Source of the DNA: an uncultured Alphaproteobacteria bacterium
Lineage (GTDB): Bacteria > Pseudomonadota > Alphaproteobacteria > HIMB59
Direction of reading: 5' to 3'
Length of the DNA stretch: 64,000 bases
NCBI GenBank assembly: GCA_902594145.1
Contig: CACJLA010000004.1
Location: 1 to 64,000, forward strand
Part shown: positions 18,283 to 29,837 of the stretch, piece by piece
Position numbering within the stretch: position 1 is the stretch's first letter
Layout of the letters: each line of letters opens with the position of its first letter
Translations under genes and position numbers: made by a program
The notes under the pieces: model-generated
What the model saw: only the letters and a program-made list of their open reading frames with translations
Told to the model about the DNA's origin: nothing
The model's database searches: none

Positions 18283-18864
18283 ATGCAAATTGAAACACTT
18301 AATCCAATAAAAATTAAAGTATCTGGATCAGAAAGATTTGATTTTATACAAAATATTATTACCAACGACTTGAATAAATTAGAGCAAGAGTTGTTTAGTT
18401 ATATACTTACCCCTCAAGGAAAGATTCTATGTGAAATAATAATTACTAATTCAAAGGAGTCTTATGATTTAGTTTGTACTAATGATCGAAATGATTTAAC
18501 CACTTATTTAAAAAAATATGCAACATTGTCTGATGTAAATCTTCATATTGAAAATATTGATGCTGCAGAATATGACGAAAAATATATCTTAAATCAACTA
18601 TCATCTGGTAATATTGACGCGAACCTCCTTGAACATTCCTCTTTGCTCCCATCAGAAATTAATGATGAATTAGTGGATTATTCAAAGGGATGTTTCGTAG
18701 GGCAAGAGGTAGTTTCAAGAATAAAGCATCGACAACTAAATAAAAAAAAAGTAACAGTCAAAGTATTTGAGCAAAAACCACGAAATCTCCCAAATAATTC
18801 TGAAATATTATTTCAATTAAATAATTATTTTATTTTAAGAGAACCCGTGGTTCTTAAAAAATAA
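18283..18864 (+). CDS. ygfZ: Folate-binding YgfZ/GcvT-like protein, short form
   Basis: A 193-residue YgfZ homologue. The defining motif KGCFVGQEVVSRIKHR is intact, with the conserved Cys. Start KIKVSGSERFDFIQNIITNDL is typical. YgfZ uses tetrahydrofolate to support late Fe-S cluster assembly. The protein is clearly shorter than most homologues (about 240-330 residues), with a reduced C-terminal barrel, fitting genome streamlining. Converges on the glycyl-tRNA synthetase gene with a 1-bp gap. Confidence 0.87.
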   Translation: MQIETLNPIKIKVSGSERFDFIQNIITNDLNKLEQELFSYILTPQGKILCEIIITNSKESYDLVCTNDRNDLTTYLKKYATLSDVNLHIENIDAAEYDEKYILNQLSSGNIDANLLEHSSLLPSEINDELVDYSKGCFVGQEVVSRIKHRQLNKKKVTVKVFEQKPRNLPNNSEILFQLNNYFILREPVVLKK

Positions 18865-18865
18865 A

Positions 18866-20233
18866 TTACCTAAAATATTTAGAGTAATAATTTGCCACTT
18901 CAGATAAAGATACTTTTTCTTGTTTCATTGTATCTCTGTCACGAATTGTAACTGTCTGATTTTCAAGAGTTTCAAAATCAATCGTGATACATAAAGGCGT
19001 TCCTATTTCATCATGTCTACGATAATTTTTGCCAATATTTCCAGTATTTTCAACAATAACTCTTCCTAAACCAAGTGATTGAAGTTCTGATTTAACATTA
19101 TTGGCGGTATTAACCAAATCAGAGTTATTTCTTTTTAGTGGGATTACAGCTGCTTTGATTGGCGATAAATGAGGTTGTAGCTTAAGCAAAGTTCTTTTAT
19201 TTGCCTCCTCAATAGTATATGCCTCATTCAAAACAGCCAAAACACCTCTCTCAACTCCTGCAGAGGGTTCTATAACAAAAGGTATAAACCATTCTTTATT
19301 TTCTAAATCTTGAATAGCTAATTTTGTTGTAGAGTTTTTATTTTCTTGAATATTAGCTTTAATATTAAAATCTTTTTGATTCTTAGAGTGAGATCCTAAG
19401 TCAAAATCAGTTCTATTAGCAATACCCTCAAGTTCTTCAAGACCATGCGGGAAGTCGTACATAATGTCGAATGTAGCTTTTGAATAGTGAGATAAATCTT
19501 TTTTCTCCACCTCAAGTAGTTTTAATTTTTCTGATTTGACTCCTTGTTCAGCCCACCAATTTAAACGTTTATCTAACCAATATTTATGCCAATCTTCATC
19601 AGAACCAGGTTTGACAAAATACTCAAGCTCCATTTGTTCAAACTCTCTAACCCTAAAAATAAAGTTTCTTGGTGTAATTTCATTTCTAAATGCTTTTCCA
19701 ATTTGAGCTATACCAAAAGGAGGCACTCTACTAGTTGAGTCAACAACATTTTTGAAGTTTACAAAAATCTGTTGAGCTGTCTCAGGTCTTAAATATGCAA
19801 ATGAGCTACCATCATCAACTGGTCCTATTGCAGTTTTGAACATTAAATTAAATGGCCTCGCTTCAGTTAAATCCTTAGATTTACAATTAGTTAAGGACCC
19901 ACCTCTAGGACACTCACTATTTTCTAATTGGTCTGCTCTAAATCTTGCCTTGCAAACCTTGCAATCAACTAATGGATCAGAGAATGTATCCTCATGACCG
20001 GAATATTTCAAAACAGTGGGTGAAGTTAAAATAGTGGAGTCCAGTCCTTCAACATCGTCTCTTTCATATACCATTGATTTCCACCATGCTGTTTTTAAAT
20101 TTAGTTTAAGCTCTACACCCATAGGCCCAAAGTCATATAGACCTTTCATACCTCCATAAATGTCATTAGATGGAAAAATAAAGCCCCTTCTTTTACATAA
20201 GGATACTAGGTCTTCCATATTATCTGCAGTCAT
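18866..20233 (-). CDS. glyQS: Glycyl-tRNA synthetase, single-chain alpha2 type
   Basis: A 455-residue class II GlyRS of the alpha2 type found in eukaryotes, archaea and Gram-positives, not the two-gene GlyQ/GlyS enzyme of most proteobacteria. Blocks: [52 protein letters not shown] (motif 2 region), [16 protein letters not shown], and [14 protein letters not shown] (motif 3), then the anticodon domain. A cysteine pair (DCKVCKARF) sits in the expected insertion. Three bases downstream of the S49 peptidase stop codon's partner gene, same strand. Confidence 0.93.
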   Translation of the reverse strand: MTADNMEDLVSLCKRRGFIFPSNDIYGGMKGLYDFGPMGVELKLNLKTAWWKSMVYERDDVEGLDSTILTSPTVLKYSGHEDTFSDPLVDCKVCKARFRADQLENSECPRGGSLTNCKSKDLTEARPFNLMFKTAIGPVDDGSSFAYLRPETAQQIFVNFKNVVDSTSRVPPFGIAQIGKAFRNEITPRNFIFRVREFEQMELEYFVKPGSDEDWHKYWLDKRLNWWAEQGVKSEKLKLLEVEKKDLSHYSKATFDIMYDFPHGLEELEGIANRTDFDLGSHSKNQKDFNIKANIQENKNSTTKLAIQDLENKEWFIPFVIEPSAGVERGVLAVLNEAYTIEEANKRTLLKLQPHLSPIKAAVIPLKRNNSDLVNTANNVKSELQSLGLGRVIVENTGNIGKNYRRHDEIGTPLCITIDFETLENQTVTIRDRDTMKQEKVSLSEVANYYSKYFR

Positions 20234-20236
20234 TTA

Positions 20237-21031
20237 TCAGATACCAAATTTATTAAAAAGAAGTTCTTCTTTTGCTTTGGTAATTAAATCTTCGCTGTTA
20301 AAAGAATTAATGCCAAGTCCTAGCTTTTGTTTTAAGGACTTTGGTTGTTTGATTTTTTTTATTTTTGTCTTTTCACCAAATTTACTTTTAAAAAAAGCCG
20401 ACTCGGATGTAATTCCATCAATTAAACCTAGATCTTTTGCTTCATTTGCTAACCAAAAAGATCCTGAAAATATTATTTTTTTATTTTTATCATTAAGTTT
20501 CTTCTTTCTTCTTGAAGAAACCCAATCAATAAAGTTTTGATGTATTAATTTTTGAAGTTTAATTAATTTATCTTCGTCTTTTTTATTAATTTTTTGAAAT
20601 GGATCTAAAAAACTTTTGTTCTCCCCTGCTGTAAATATTCTTCTCTCTACTCCAATTTTTTTTATTAAATCAGTAAATCCAAACCCGCCAGAAATAACCC
20701 CTATTGAACCAATAATTGAATTAATATCTGCATAAATTTCGTCGGCGGCACATGCAAGCCAATACCCTCCAGAAGCGGCAACATCTTCAACAAAACAGTA
20801 GCATTTAACTTTTTTCTTAGCTGAAATTTCTCTAATTTTTTGAGCTATCAATGATGATTGTACAGGCGAACCTCCAGGTGAGTTAATAACAATCGAAAGT
20901 CCATTAAATTTCATTTTCATTAATTTTGAAAATAGACCGTTTAAATTATCCATATTCAGTGGGGCTCTACTTCCAGATGCAATCATTCCCTTTAGGTCAA
21001 TTGAAACTATTGTTTTTTGTGGACTAAACAT
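20237..21031 (-). CDS. S49 family serine peptidase (SppA/SohB-like)
   Basis: A 264-residue S49 peptidase, the single-domain form. Family motifs: VINSPGGSPVQSSLIAQKI, VAASGGYWLACAADEIYA (nucleophile Ser in ASGGY) and SIIGSIGVISGGFG. S49 enzymes degrade signal peptides and other membrane remnants. No obvious signal peptide or strong transmembrane helix is present, unusual for SppA. Its stop lies just before the GlyRS start, and its own start shares its first base position with the trmN6 stop. Confidence 0.88.
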   Translation of the reverse strand: MFSPQKTIVSIDLKGMIASGSRAPLNMDNLNGLFSKLMKMKFNGLSIVINSPGGSPVQSSLIAQKIREISAKKKVKCYCFVEDVAASGGYWLACAADEIYADINSIIGSIGVISGGFGFTDLIKKIGVERRIFTAGENKSFLDPFQKINKKDEDKLIKLQKLIHQNFIDWVSSRRKKKLNDKNKKIIFSGSFWLANEAKDLGLIDGITSESAFFKSKFGEKTKIKKIKQPKSLKQKLGLGINSFNSEDLITKAKEELLFNKFGI

Positions 21032-21738
21032 TATTTAAACCAATTTTCTATATCTTTAGAATAATTTGACAAATCATCGTGGATTATAATTGCATTTAAT
21101 GTTTTCTCTATAAAATAATTACTTTTAGTGATTTTTAAGAGAACATTTTTAGGTTTTGAGTCTTTAAAAGATAATAAAGGGGTTGTTGTCACTTCTAAAT
21201 TATAATTTTTTAACATATCTAACATTAAATCAGTATTTTCATATCTATTTATTATAAATGCGGATCCATCTGTTTTTAAATATAAGGTTATATTATTCAA
21301 CCATTTTTCTAAATCTGACTCAGATATGTACTTTGATGTGTTTATTGAGGGGTCTTTTGACTGAATAACTTTATTTGCAAAATAAAAAGGTGGATTGGAT
21401 AAAATTAAGTCAAAGTAGTTTTCATAATGAGGATCAAAGATACAATTGTCTTGTATCTTGAATTTTAAATTTTCTAAATTATTTTCTTTATGATTTAAAA
21501 TTGCAACTTGATGGTGAATTTTATTTTTCTCAAAGCCAATAACTTCTGACTCAGGATTTCTATAGGCAACTATTAGTGATATTGATCCACATCCTGATCC
21601 CATATCTAGTATTTTATTATATTTTTTTTTGCAGTGGGCAGCTAAAATAATTGGCTCAATTCCACTCCTATAACCTTTTTTTAATTGATAGTATACAATC
21701 TTACCATCTAGTAGATAATCCCTAGAGTATAAATTCAT
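21031..21738 (-). CDS. tRNA1(Val) adenine(37)-N6 methyltransferase-like
   Basis: A 235-residue class I SAM methyltransferase. Motif I is LDMGSGCGSISLI; the catalytic motif IV is LILSNPPFY, as in N6-adenine methylases. The opening LLDGKIVYYQLKKGYRSGIEP matches the TrmN6/YfiC group, where the QP-x-GYR stretch is conserved. Target (A37 of tRNA-Val) is inferred from family. Divergent from the polyprenyl synthase gene with only 5 bp between start codons. Confidence 0.83.
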   Translation of the reverse strand: MNLYSRDYLLDGKIVYYQLKKGYRSGIEPIILAAHCKKKYNKILDMGSGCGSISLIVAYRNPESEVIGFEKNKIHHQVAILNHKENNLENLKFKIQDNCIFDPHYENYFDLILSNPPFYFANKVIQSKDPSINTSKYISESDLEKWLNNITLYLKTDGSAFIINRYENTDLMLDMLKNYNLEVTTTPLLSFKDSKPKNVLLKITKSNYFIEKTLNAIIIHDDLSNYSKDIENWFK

Positions 21739-21743
21739 AGCAG

Positions 21744-22742
21744 ATGAAAAAAAATAATTTTGAACAAACTATCAAATTAATTCATAAAGAAATTAATGTA
21801 AAGTTAGTTAAGACAAACAACGAACTTGATAAATTTTTATCAAGTAGTGTCACAATTATCCCAAAATTAGGAAATTATTTCTTTAAAAAAAGAGGTAAAC
21901 AATTACGTCCAGTATTATGTTTATTATCAAGTAAAATGATTAATAAAAATTATTCAAAAATATCAAGTGATATTTATATGTCTACTGCGATTGAATTTAT
22001 ACATGGTGCAACCCTACTACATGACGATGTAATAGATGAGGGTAAAATAAGACGTGGGCAAAAGAGTATTAATTCAATATGGAATAATAAGTTTAGTGTC
22101 TTATTTGGGGATTTCTTATTTTCAAAATCATTTCAATTAATGACGAAAGCTAAATCTTTGGAAGCGATGGCTTCTCTTTCGCAAGTAAGTAGTAAAATTT
22201 CTGAGGGTGAGTTTATGCAACTCACACATGAAAATAATACTCAAATATCTGAAAAGGAGTATATTGAAATCATATCTTTAAAAACTGCTGAATTATTTGC
22301 TGCTGCAATGAAGATACCCGCTATTTTATCTGGTAAAAATTCAAAAATAATTTCAAATTTAAATAAGTTAGGTTTGTATTTTGGAATTATCTTTCAAATC
22401 ATGGATGATTATCTTGATTATTTTGGTGAAAAGGTAACTGGGAAGGAGAATGGTAAAGATTTCTATGAAGGAAAAATTACTTTGCCAGTCATTTTACTTT
22501 TAAAAAAGACTTCAATCAATGAAATTCGCTTTACAAAAAAAATTTTTAATAAAAGTAAAAGGTCTAAGAGTGAGTATATTGAACTTATGAAATTAATGGA
22601 AAAATATAAAATTAAAGATGATGTCAAAAAATTCTCTCAAAAATATAATAGTCTATCATTGAAAATATTAACTTCTTTTAAAGGCTATCAAAAAGAGCTT
22701 TTTGTAGATTTGTTAAGTAGTTCTATCAATAGAACCAATTAA
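21744..22742 (+). CDS. ispB: Polyprenyl (octaprenyl-type) diphosphate synthase
   Basis: A 332-residue trans-prenyltransferase that builds the quinone side chain. First Asp-rich motif LLHDDVIDEGKIRRG, second IMDDYLDYFGE, plus KKRGKQLRPVL before helix D and KTAELFAAA. Chain length is not certain; ispB-like enzymes make C40 and alphaproteobacterial ones often C50. The 3' end overlaps the convergent panB by 4 bp. Confidence 0.9.
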   Translation: MKKNNFEQTIKLIHKEINVKLVKTNNELDKFLSSSVTIIPKLGNYFFKKRGKQLRPVLCLLSSKMINKNYSKISSDIYMSTAIEFIHGATLLHDDVIDEGKIRRGQKSINSIWNNKFSVLFGDFLFSKSFQLMTKAKSLEAMASLSQVSSKISEGEFMQLTHENNTQISEKEYIEIISLKTAELFAAAMKIPAILSGKNSKIISNLNKLGLYFGIIFQIMDDYLDYFGEKVTGKENGKDFYEGKITLPVILLLKKTSINEIRFTKKIFNKSKRSKSEYIELMKLMEKYKIKDDVKKFSQKYNSLSLKILTSFKGYQKELFVDLLSSSINRTN

Positions 22743-23527
22743 TCATACCTAAACTTTTTATTTGGGAATTTGTTATTGTTCACTTCATTGGAATATTTAT
22801 TTACAGCAACCCTGATATTTTTGGATAAATCAGCATATTTTTTTACAAATTTAGGATGATTGTCTCTAAAGATTCCTAACATATCTTCAGATACCAGTAT
22901 TTGACCATCACAATACTCAGAGGCACCAATTCCTATTGTGGGTACAGATAATGTCTTGGTGACCTCTTTTGCAATATTGGTTAGCATTCCCTCCAACAAT
23001 ATAGATACAGCTCCCGACTTTTCTAAACACAATGAGTCAGAAATTATATTATCTAGGTCCCTCTTATCTTTTCCATAAATTTTAAATTTTTTAGAAGAGC
23101 TAAATTTCTGTGGCTGTAAACCTAAATGTGCCATTACTGGAACTTTTTTTTTACTTAAATACTTTATAACATCTTTTAATTCAGTATTTCCCTCGATTTT
23201 TACACCATCACAAGATGTCTTTTTCATAATGCTTAAAACCCGTTTAACTGTTGTGGATTCACTAAAATCTCTATTATATGGGAGATCAAAAAACACTAAG
23301 GATTTATCTGCACCTTTTTTTACAGCGGTTGCATGATTAACCATTATTTGATCATCTACAGTTCTAGTAGTATCCATACCATAAAGAACATTACCCATAG
23401 AGTCGCCTACCAGTACCACGTCAACTAAATCATCAATAATTTTTGTAAAATTATAGCTATATGATGTTAAACAAATAATTTTTTTTTTGTTTTTTTTATT
23501 AAATACTGATTTAATTGTTCTTTTCAT
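22739..23527 (-). CDS. panB: 3-methyl-2-oxobutanoate hydroxymethyltransferase
   Basis: A 262-residue PanB, first committed step of pantothenate synthesis. Signatures: CLTSYSYNFTKIID, VVLVGDSMGNVLYGMDTT, VKIEGN, VMAHLGLQPQ and TIGIGASEYCDGQILV. The start codon overlaps the apt start codon on the other strand (CATG). The substrate 2-oxoisovalerate comes from the ilv pathway encoded further along the window. Confidence 0.95.
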   Translation of the reverse strand: MKRTIKSVFNKKNKKKIICLTSYSYNFTKIIDDLVDVVLVGDSMGNVLYGMDTTRTVDDQIMVNHATAVKKGADKSLVFFDLPYNRDFSESTTVKRVLSIMKKTSCDGVKIEGNTELKDVIKYLSKKKVPVMAHLGLQPQKFSSSKKFKIYGKDKRDLDNIISDSLCLEKSGAVSILLEGMLTNIAKEVTKTLSVPTIGIGASEYCDGQILVSEDMLGIFRDNHPKFVKKYADLSKNIRVAVNKYSNEVNNNKFPNKKFRYD

Positions 23528-24044
23528 GACAGGTAGTTTAAAAAGTATTCGAATTATAAAAGACTTTCCAAAAAAAGGTATCGCTTTTTATGATATCTCA
23601 ACAATCTTATCAAACCCTAAAGTATTTAATAATGTAGTAGACTTAATGTCCAAGGAGGTAGTTAAATTAAATGCAAGTACTGTAGTTGGAATAGACTCAA
23701 GAGGGTTTATATTTGCCTCAGCTGTAGCTTACAAATTAAAAAAAAAATTAGTCATGATAAGAAAAAAAGGGAAACTTCCAGGAAAAACCTATACTACAAG
23801 CTACAAACTTGAATATGGTTCTAATCAGTTAGAAATACAAAGCGATATGATAAAAAGTTCTGACAAAGTTGTAATTATTGATGATATTTTTGCTACAAGC
23901 GGAACTATTCGAGCTTCAATGAGATTAATCAATAAAACAAAGGCTGAAATCAAAGGAATAGTTGTTTTACTAGAATTAAGCTTTCTTAACGGAAGGTCTA
24001 AAATTAAGCCAAAATTAATAAGTTTAAATAAAGTTAATACTTAG
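23526..24044 (+). CDS. apt: Adenine phosphoribosyltransferase
   Basis: A 172-residue APRT salvaging adenine to AMP. SIRIIKDFPKKGIAFYDIST is the standard N-terminus, so I start at the ATG overlapping the panB start rather than at an upstream ATG inside panB. PRPP-binding motif: VVIIDDIFATSGT; VGIDSRGFIFASAVA and the hood RKKGKLPG are also present. The 3' end overlaps the DUF6165 gene by 11 bp. Confidence 0.93.
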   Translation: MTGSLKSIRIIKDFPKKGIAFYDISTILSNPKVFNNVVDLMSKEVVKLNASTVVGIDSRGFIFASAVAYKLKKKLVMIRKKGKLPGKTYTTSYKLEYGSNQLEIQSDMIKSSDKVVIIDDIFATSGTIRASMRLINKTKAEIKGIVVLLELSFLNGRSKIKPKLISLNKVNT

Positions 24045-24423
24045 AATACTCTTTTTCTTCAGTTATCTTTGAGTCAGATAAAAGATTAATTTCTTTTTTT
24101 ATAGAAGCTCTTATATCATTTTTAAAGTGAACATCTCTTGAAATTTTAATAAAGCTCTCGCCAAAGTCTTTATTGGCTTCAAACTCTCTTTTAATATTTT
24201 CTATGTCCCATAGTTTTTCATTTATTTCCTGAAGTTTTTGAACATTTTTATTAAGAGCCTCTTTATTGTTTAAGACAATTTTATTACTTTGCTCTATTAA
24301 AACCTCTAATTCTGTTTTAATATTTTCCAATTTTTCAGTATCTTTAATTTTTTTTAGTTTAATATTTAATATAGTAATTTTATCAAACAGTTCTCCAACA
24401 GAAATTTCAGCTAATATTTTCAA
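24034..24423 (-). CDS. DUF6165 family protein
   Basis: A 129-residue, mostly helical, charged protein beginning ILAEISVGELFDKITILNIK, with LWDIE and a FGESFIKISRDVHFKNDIRA block, matching the DUF6165 pattern. Function unknown; related proteins are commonly found near polysaccharide or glycosyltransferase genes. Overlaps the cupin gene by 4 bp, last gene of the long run from hflK. The C-terminal end overlaps convergent apt. Confidence 0.78.
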   Translation of the reverse strand: MKILAEISVGELFDKITILNIKLKKIKDTEKLENIKTELEVLIEQSNKIVLNNKEALNKNVQKLQEINEKLWDIENIKREFEANKDFGESFIKISRDVHFKNDIRASIKKEINLLSDSKITEEKEYSKY

Positions 24424-24770
24424 TTTTTTCTACCATAAATATCAGAATATCTTCTAATATCTGTTTCTAAAAATTTACTTCCTGTTTGAACCTCAATTAA
24501 AACTAATTTCTTTTTAGAACTCTCATTTAATACTCTGTGTTTTGATTTTTTTGGTATAAATATATTTTCATTTTCTGACTTATAAAATGTGCGGTTATTG
24601 ATAATAACAGTTGCTTTACCCTCGATAATAATCCAATGTTCTGATCTAAAATTATGAGATTGGTAGGATAAAACGCCCTCTGGTTTAACTATAATTTTCT
24701 TTATTAAAAAATCTTTTGATTTACTTAAGACAACATATGATCCCCAAGGTTTTTTGATAGTTTTTGTCAT
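24420..24770 (-). CDS. Cupin, mannose-6-phosphate isomerase type II C-terminal-like
   Basis: A 116-residue single cupin. Start set at MTKTIKKPWGSYVVL, which gives an ATGA overlap with rodA. Pattern SYQSHNFRSEHWIIIEGKA is the first cupin motif of the GDP-mannose pyrophosphorylase/PMI family, and FIPKKSKHRVLN the second. Stand-alone domains of this kind isomerise or bind phosphosugars or control nucleotide-sugar pools; which one is not clear. Placement beside rodA and DUF6165 suggests an envelope-sugar role (inference). Confidence 0.82.
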   Translation of the reverse strand: MTKTIKKPWGSYVVLSKSKDFLIKKIIVKPEGVLSYQSHNFRSEHWIIIEGKATVIINNRTFYKSENENIFIPKKSKHRVLNESSKKKLVLIEVQTGSKFLETDIRRYSDIYGRKN

Positions 24771-25870
24771 GAGAACATTCTCTTTTTTTCGTTTATAGAC
24801 ATAAAGTTTAACAATAGTGCACAAATAATTAGATTACTCAACAAAGAACTTCCTCCATAAGACATAAACGGTAAAGCTACTCCAACCACTGGCAAGATCC
24901 CTATTGTCATAGATATATTTATTAAGAATTCAAAAAAAATTTTAAAGGATAAAACAAACAAGATTATTTTATTAAATACTTGGGTTAATTTGAATGTCTT
25001 TAAAACAGGTATTAAAAACATGATAAAAAATAATGAAATCAGCAAAATTGACCCTGTGAAGCCAAACTGTTCAGAAAAAATTGCGAAAACAAAATCTGTC
25101 TCTTTTTCAGGAAGAAAATCTAAACTACTTTGTGAACCCTCAAGAAAACCATTTCCTTTTAACCCACCTGAACCTATTGCAATCTTAGACTGAATAATAT
25201 GATATCCCCTTCCAAGTGGATCCAAATCAGGATTTAGAAAGATTTGTATTCTATTTTGTTGGTAGGGCTTTAAAAAATTCCATAAAATTGGGCTTATTGA
25301 TAAAATAATACCTATTGATATTAAGGGATAAATTAATTTAATACCTGCATAAAAAATAACTACCAGGCCCAAAGCTAAAATAATTATACCAGTGCCTAAA
25401 TCAGGTTGAATAGAAACCAAAATAAAAAAAATCACTGATACAATGAGAGGCAATATTGATTTAAAAAGACCTATGGTTTTTTCTGCATTTAATTTATGAA
25501 AATATTTAGCCATAAATACAACTAAAGCAATTTTTGTAAATTCTGATACTTGTAAATTGAAACCAGCAATTCTTATCCATCTCGTAGCTCCCATTCCTGT
25601 ATACCCGAAAATTAATGTTGTTATTAACCCAATCAAAACTAAAATTAAAAAAATTTCTGCAAAATTAAAAATAAACTTTGGCTCCAACATAATAACTAGA
25701 AAAAACAAAGGGAGAAAAAATAAAAATCTTATTAATTGGTTTGATGCCCATGGATCAAGAGAACCGCCAGCAGCTGAATAAAGATTGATCTCTCCAATCC
25801 AAAAAATTATCAAAAGGATAAAAATATAAATCCAATTTAAATTAAATATGCTTTTAAATTCTTTAAACAT
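24767..25870 (-). CDS. rodA: Rod-shape SEDS glycosyltransferase RodA
   Basis: A 367-residue SEDS protein with about ten membrane helices; polymerises lipid II for side-wall growth with PBP2. Signatures: GMGATRWIRIAGFNLQVSE, QPDLGTGIII, GSGGLKGNGFLEGSQS, FLPEKETDFVFAIFSEQFGF and GVALPFMSYGGSSLL. I start at MFKEFKSIF, 8 bp inside the mrdA end; the longer frame adds residues without similarity. Coupled to mrdA and the cupin. Confidence 0.95.
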   Translation of the reverse strand: MFKEFKSIFNLNWIYIFILLIIFWIGEINLYSAAGGSLDPWASNQLIRFLFFLPLFFLVIMLEPKFIFNFAEIFLILVLIGLITTLIFGYTGMGATRWIRIAGFNLQVSEFTKIALVVFMAKYFHKLNAEKTIGLFKSILPLIVSVIFFILVSIQPDLGTGIIILALGLVVIFYAGIKLIYPLISIGIILSISPILWNFLKPYQQNRIQIFLNPDLDPLGRGYHIIQSKIAIGSGGLKGNGFLEGSQSSLDFLPEKETDFVFAIFSEQFGFTGSILLISLFFIMFLIPVLKTFKLTQVFNKIILFVLSFKIFFEFLINISMTIGILPVVGVALPFMSYGGSSLLSNLIICALLLNFMSINEKKRMFS

Positions 25871-27635
25871 TGTTTTTGAAAGCAAAATCAAGGATCTTAT
25901 GGGCAATGGGAGCAGCTACCGTTGATCCAGATCCACCATTTTCTATAATAACTGAAGCTATATATTTTGGTTTATCATAAGGGGCATATCCCACAAATAC
26001 TGAATGGTCTTTAAATTTTTCTTCTATTTCCTTTGATTTATACTGATCGTCCTCTCTTTCACTCTCTTTAATTCTTACTACTTGAGAAGTGCCCGTTTTA
26101 CCTCCTATTTTTACAAATTCTGGATTAGAAATACTCAATTTATGTGCTGTTCCTCTTGGCTCTTGCACAACAGCATTAAGGGAATTAACTATAATTTTTT
26201 GATGCTCATTATTTAATAATTTGCCTGTAAATTTTGTAGGAGTATTTTTATCAAGTTTAGGTATTGGATATTTTCCTCCATTTAATATTGCAGAATAAAG
26301 TGTTGCAAGCTGTAAGGGAGATGTTTGGTTGTATCCTTGTCCAATACATGTAATTAATGTTTCACCTTGATACCAACTTTCTTCTAAAAAAGCTTTTTTC
26401 CATTTCTTACTCGGGACAAGTCCTTTTCCAATGTTTGATAAACCAATATCGTGCTCTTTATTTAAACCTAAATTACTAGATAGATTTGCAATATCATCAA
26501 TATTTGTTTTTTTAGCTAATTCATAAAAATATACATCACAAGACTCTTTTATGGCTTTTTTAAGATTAACTTTTCCATGGCCTTTCTTTTTCCAACAGTA
26601 ATAATTCCTATCACCAAGTGTGGAATGCCCTTTGCAAAAGACCTCTTTTTGAGAGTCTATTAGATTACGTTGAAGACCAACTAAAGCTGAAATAGGTTTA
26701 AACACCGAACCTGGAGGATAAAAACCAGAGAAAGCACGATTAAAAAGTGGTTTTTGGTCATCGTTTAGCAAATCTTGAATTTTATTATTTTCTCTATCCT
26801 CAAAGATTTGTGCATCAAAAGTAGGATTGGAATTCATCGACAAGATTGATCCATCTGAAACACTGATAACAACAATAGATCCTTTTTTATTTCTTGGAAG
26901 TAGAGATTGTGCGTAATTTTGAAGGCTTAAATCTAATGTTAAGTCTAAATCGTTACCTTTAATGGATTTTTCAATAGCTATTTCTCTTATAGTTTTACCT
27001 TTAGCGTTTACCTCGCTAAATATTTTACCTGGTGTACCCTTTAAATGTTTTTCATAACTTTTTTCTAAATGAAATACACCTTTAGAGTAAAGTTCAGAAG
27101 ATTGAGTAGGTTGTCCCATATAGCCAATTATCTGTGAAAAATTTTTATATGGATAATATCTTTTTTTGGACTCAATAATCTTAATAGAATTAAATAGAAA
27201 TTTATTTTTTTCAAATTCTACTATTTGCTCCCATGAAGCTCTACTTAAACTAAAACCAGAGTATTCATTATATTTTTTTAATCGTTTTGAAATTTCTTCA
27301 AAATTTAAATTTAGGTTTATAAGACTATCGAGTTTTTCAATTTCCTGAAAATGATCTTTACTTAAATTTTTAAAAACTGAAAATTCATATAATGAAGAAC
27401 TTCCAGCTATTAAGTTTTTTTTAGAGTCATATATATCTCCCCTTAAGGGGGGTGTTAATTTTATAGAAAGTTTATTTTCAACTGATTTTTTTTTGTAAAA
27501 GTTAAAGTTGATAACTTGTAATGAGAATAATCTCAAAGAAACTATGAATGATAAAATAGCACCGACTATAATTATGATAAATGATCTTCTATTTAATATT
27601 TTAATACTATCTTCACTAGTCTTATTCTTTTCCAT
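25863..27635 (-). CDS. mrdA: Penicillin-binding protein 2
   Basis: A 590-residue class B transpeptidase of the elongasome. One N-terminal membrane helix (RRSFIIIIVGAILSFIVSL), a pedestal with YFPY-like residues, then transpeptidase motifs: S310 in GSVFKP, SCD in KESCDVYFYEL and GGKTGTSQV. PBP2 crosslinks strands made by RodA. The 5' end overlaps mreD by 14 bp and the 3' end overlaps rodA by 8 bp, so mre-mrd-rod form one operon. Confidence 0.96.
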   Translation of the reverse strand: MEKNKTSEDSIKILNRRSFIIIIVGAILSFIVSLRLFSLQVINFNFYKKKSVENKLSIKLTPPLRGDIYDSKKNLIAGSSSLYEFSVFKNLSKDHFQEIEKLDSLINLNLNFEEISKRLKKYNEYSGFSLSRASWEQIVEFEKNKFLFNSIKIIESKKRYYPYKNFSQIIGYMGQPTQSSELYSKGVFHLEKSYEKHLKGTPGKIFSEVNAKGKTIREIAIEKSIKGNDLDLTLDLSLQNYAQSLLPRNKKGSIVVISVSDGSILSMNSNPTFDAQIFEDRENNKIQDLLNDDQKPLFNRAFSGFYPPGSVFKPISALVGLQRNLIDSQKEVFCKGHSTLGDRNYYCWKKKGHGKVNLKKAIKESCDVYFYELAKKTNIDDIANLSSNLGLNKEHDIGLSNIGKGLVPSKKWKKAFLEESWYQGETLITCIGQGYNQTSPLQLATLYSAILNGGKYPIPKLDKNTPTKFTGKLLNNEHQKIIVNSLNAVVQEPRGTAHKLSISNPEFVKIGGKTGTSQVVRIKESEREDDQYKSKEIEEKFKDHSVFVGYAPYDKPKYIASVIIENGGSGSTVAAPIAHKILDFAFKNNV

Positions 27636-28042
27636 AATTTGATAGTCCTAAAAAAATAAAAGTAAAAATTAATATACTTATAAAATATTGTAAATTTAGT
27701 AATCTAAATACAATAGTTTGGTCAAAAAGAAAGAAAGCAATAAAACTAAGTAAAAAAATAATAAATGATTTTATAAATTTAGAGAAATTATAATTATTAA
27801 TAAAATAGTTTAATAGAAGGAGAGGTATGAACAAAACTACAATACCAATTAATATTGGCAAACCTACAAAAACCTCTGTAACAAAAGTTGATAAAATAAA
27901 TATAAGGATATCGATAATTTTAATATTTTTTTCCTTAAGAGCTGTATAAAAAGCTAAGTTTATCAATGAAAATACAACAATATCATTTATAACAATATTA
28001 AAGTTTCCGTAAATTAAAAATAAAATTATTACAAAAAAAAGT

Positions 28043-28050
<8 letters not shown>
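27622..28050 (-). CDS. mreD: Rod-shape protein MreD
   Basis: A 142-residue hydrophobic protein with about five membrane segments. Sequence is weakly conserved, as usual for MreD, so the call rests mostly on position between mreC and mrdA. It is part of the elongasome scaffold. Overlaps both neighbours (8 and 14 bp). Confidence 0.75.
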
Positions 28051-29837
<1,787 letters not shown>

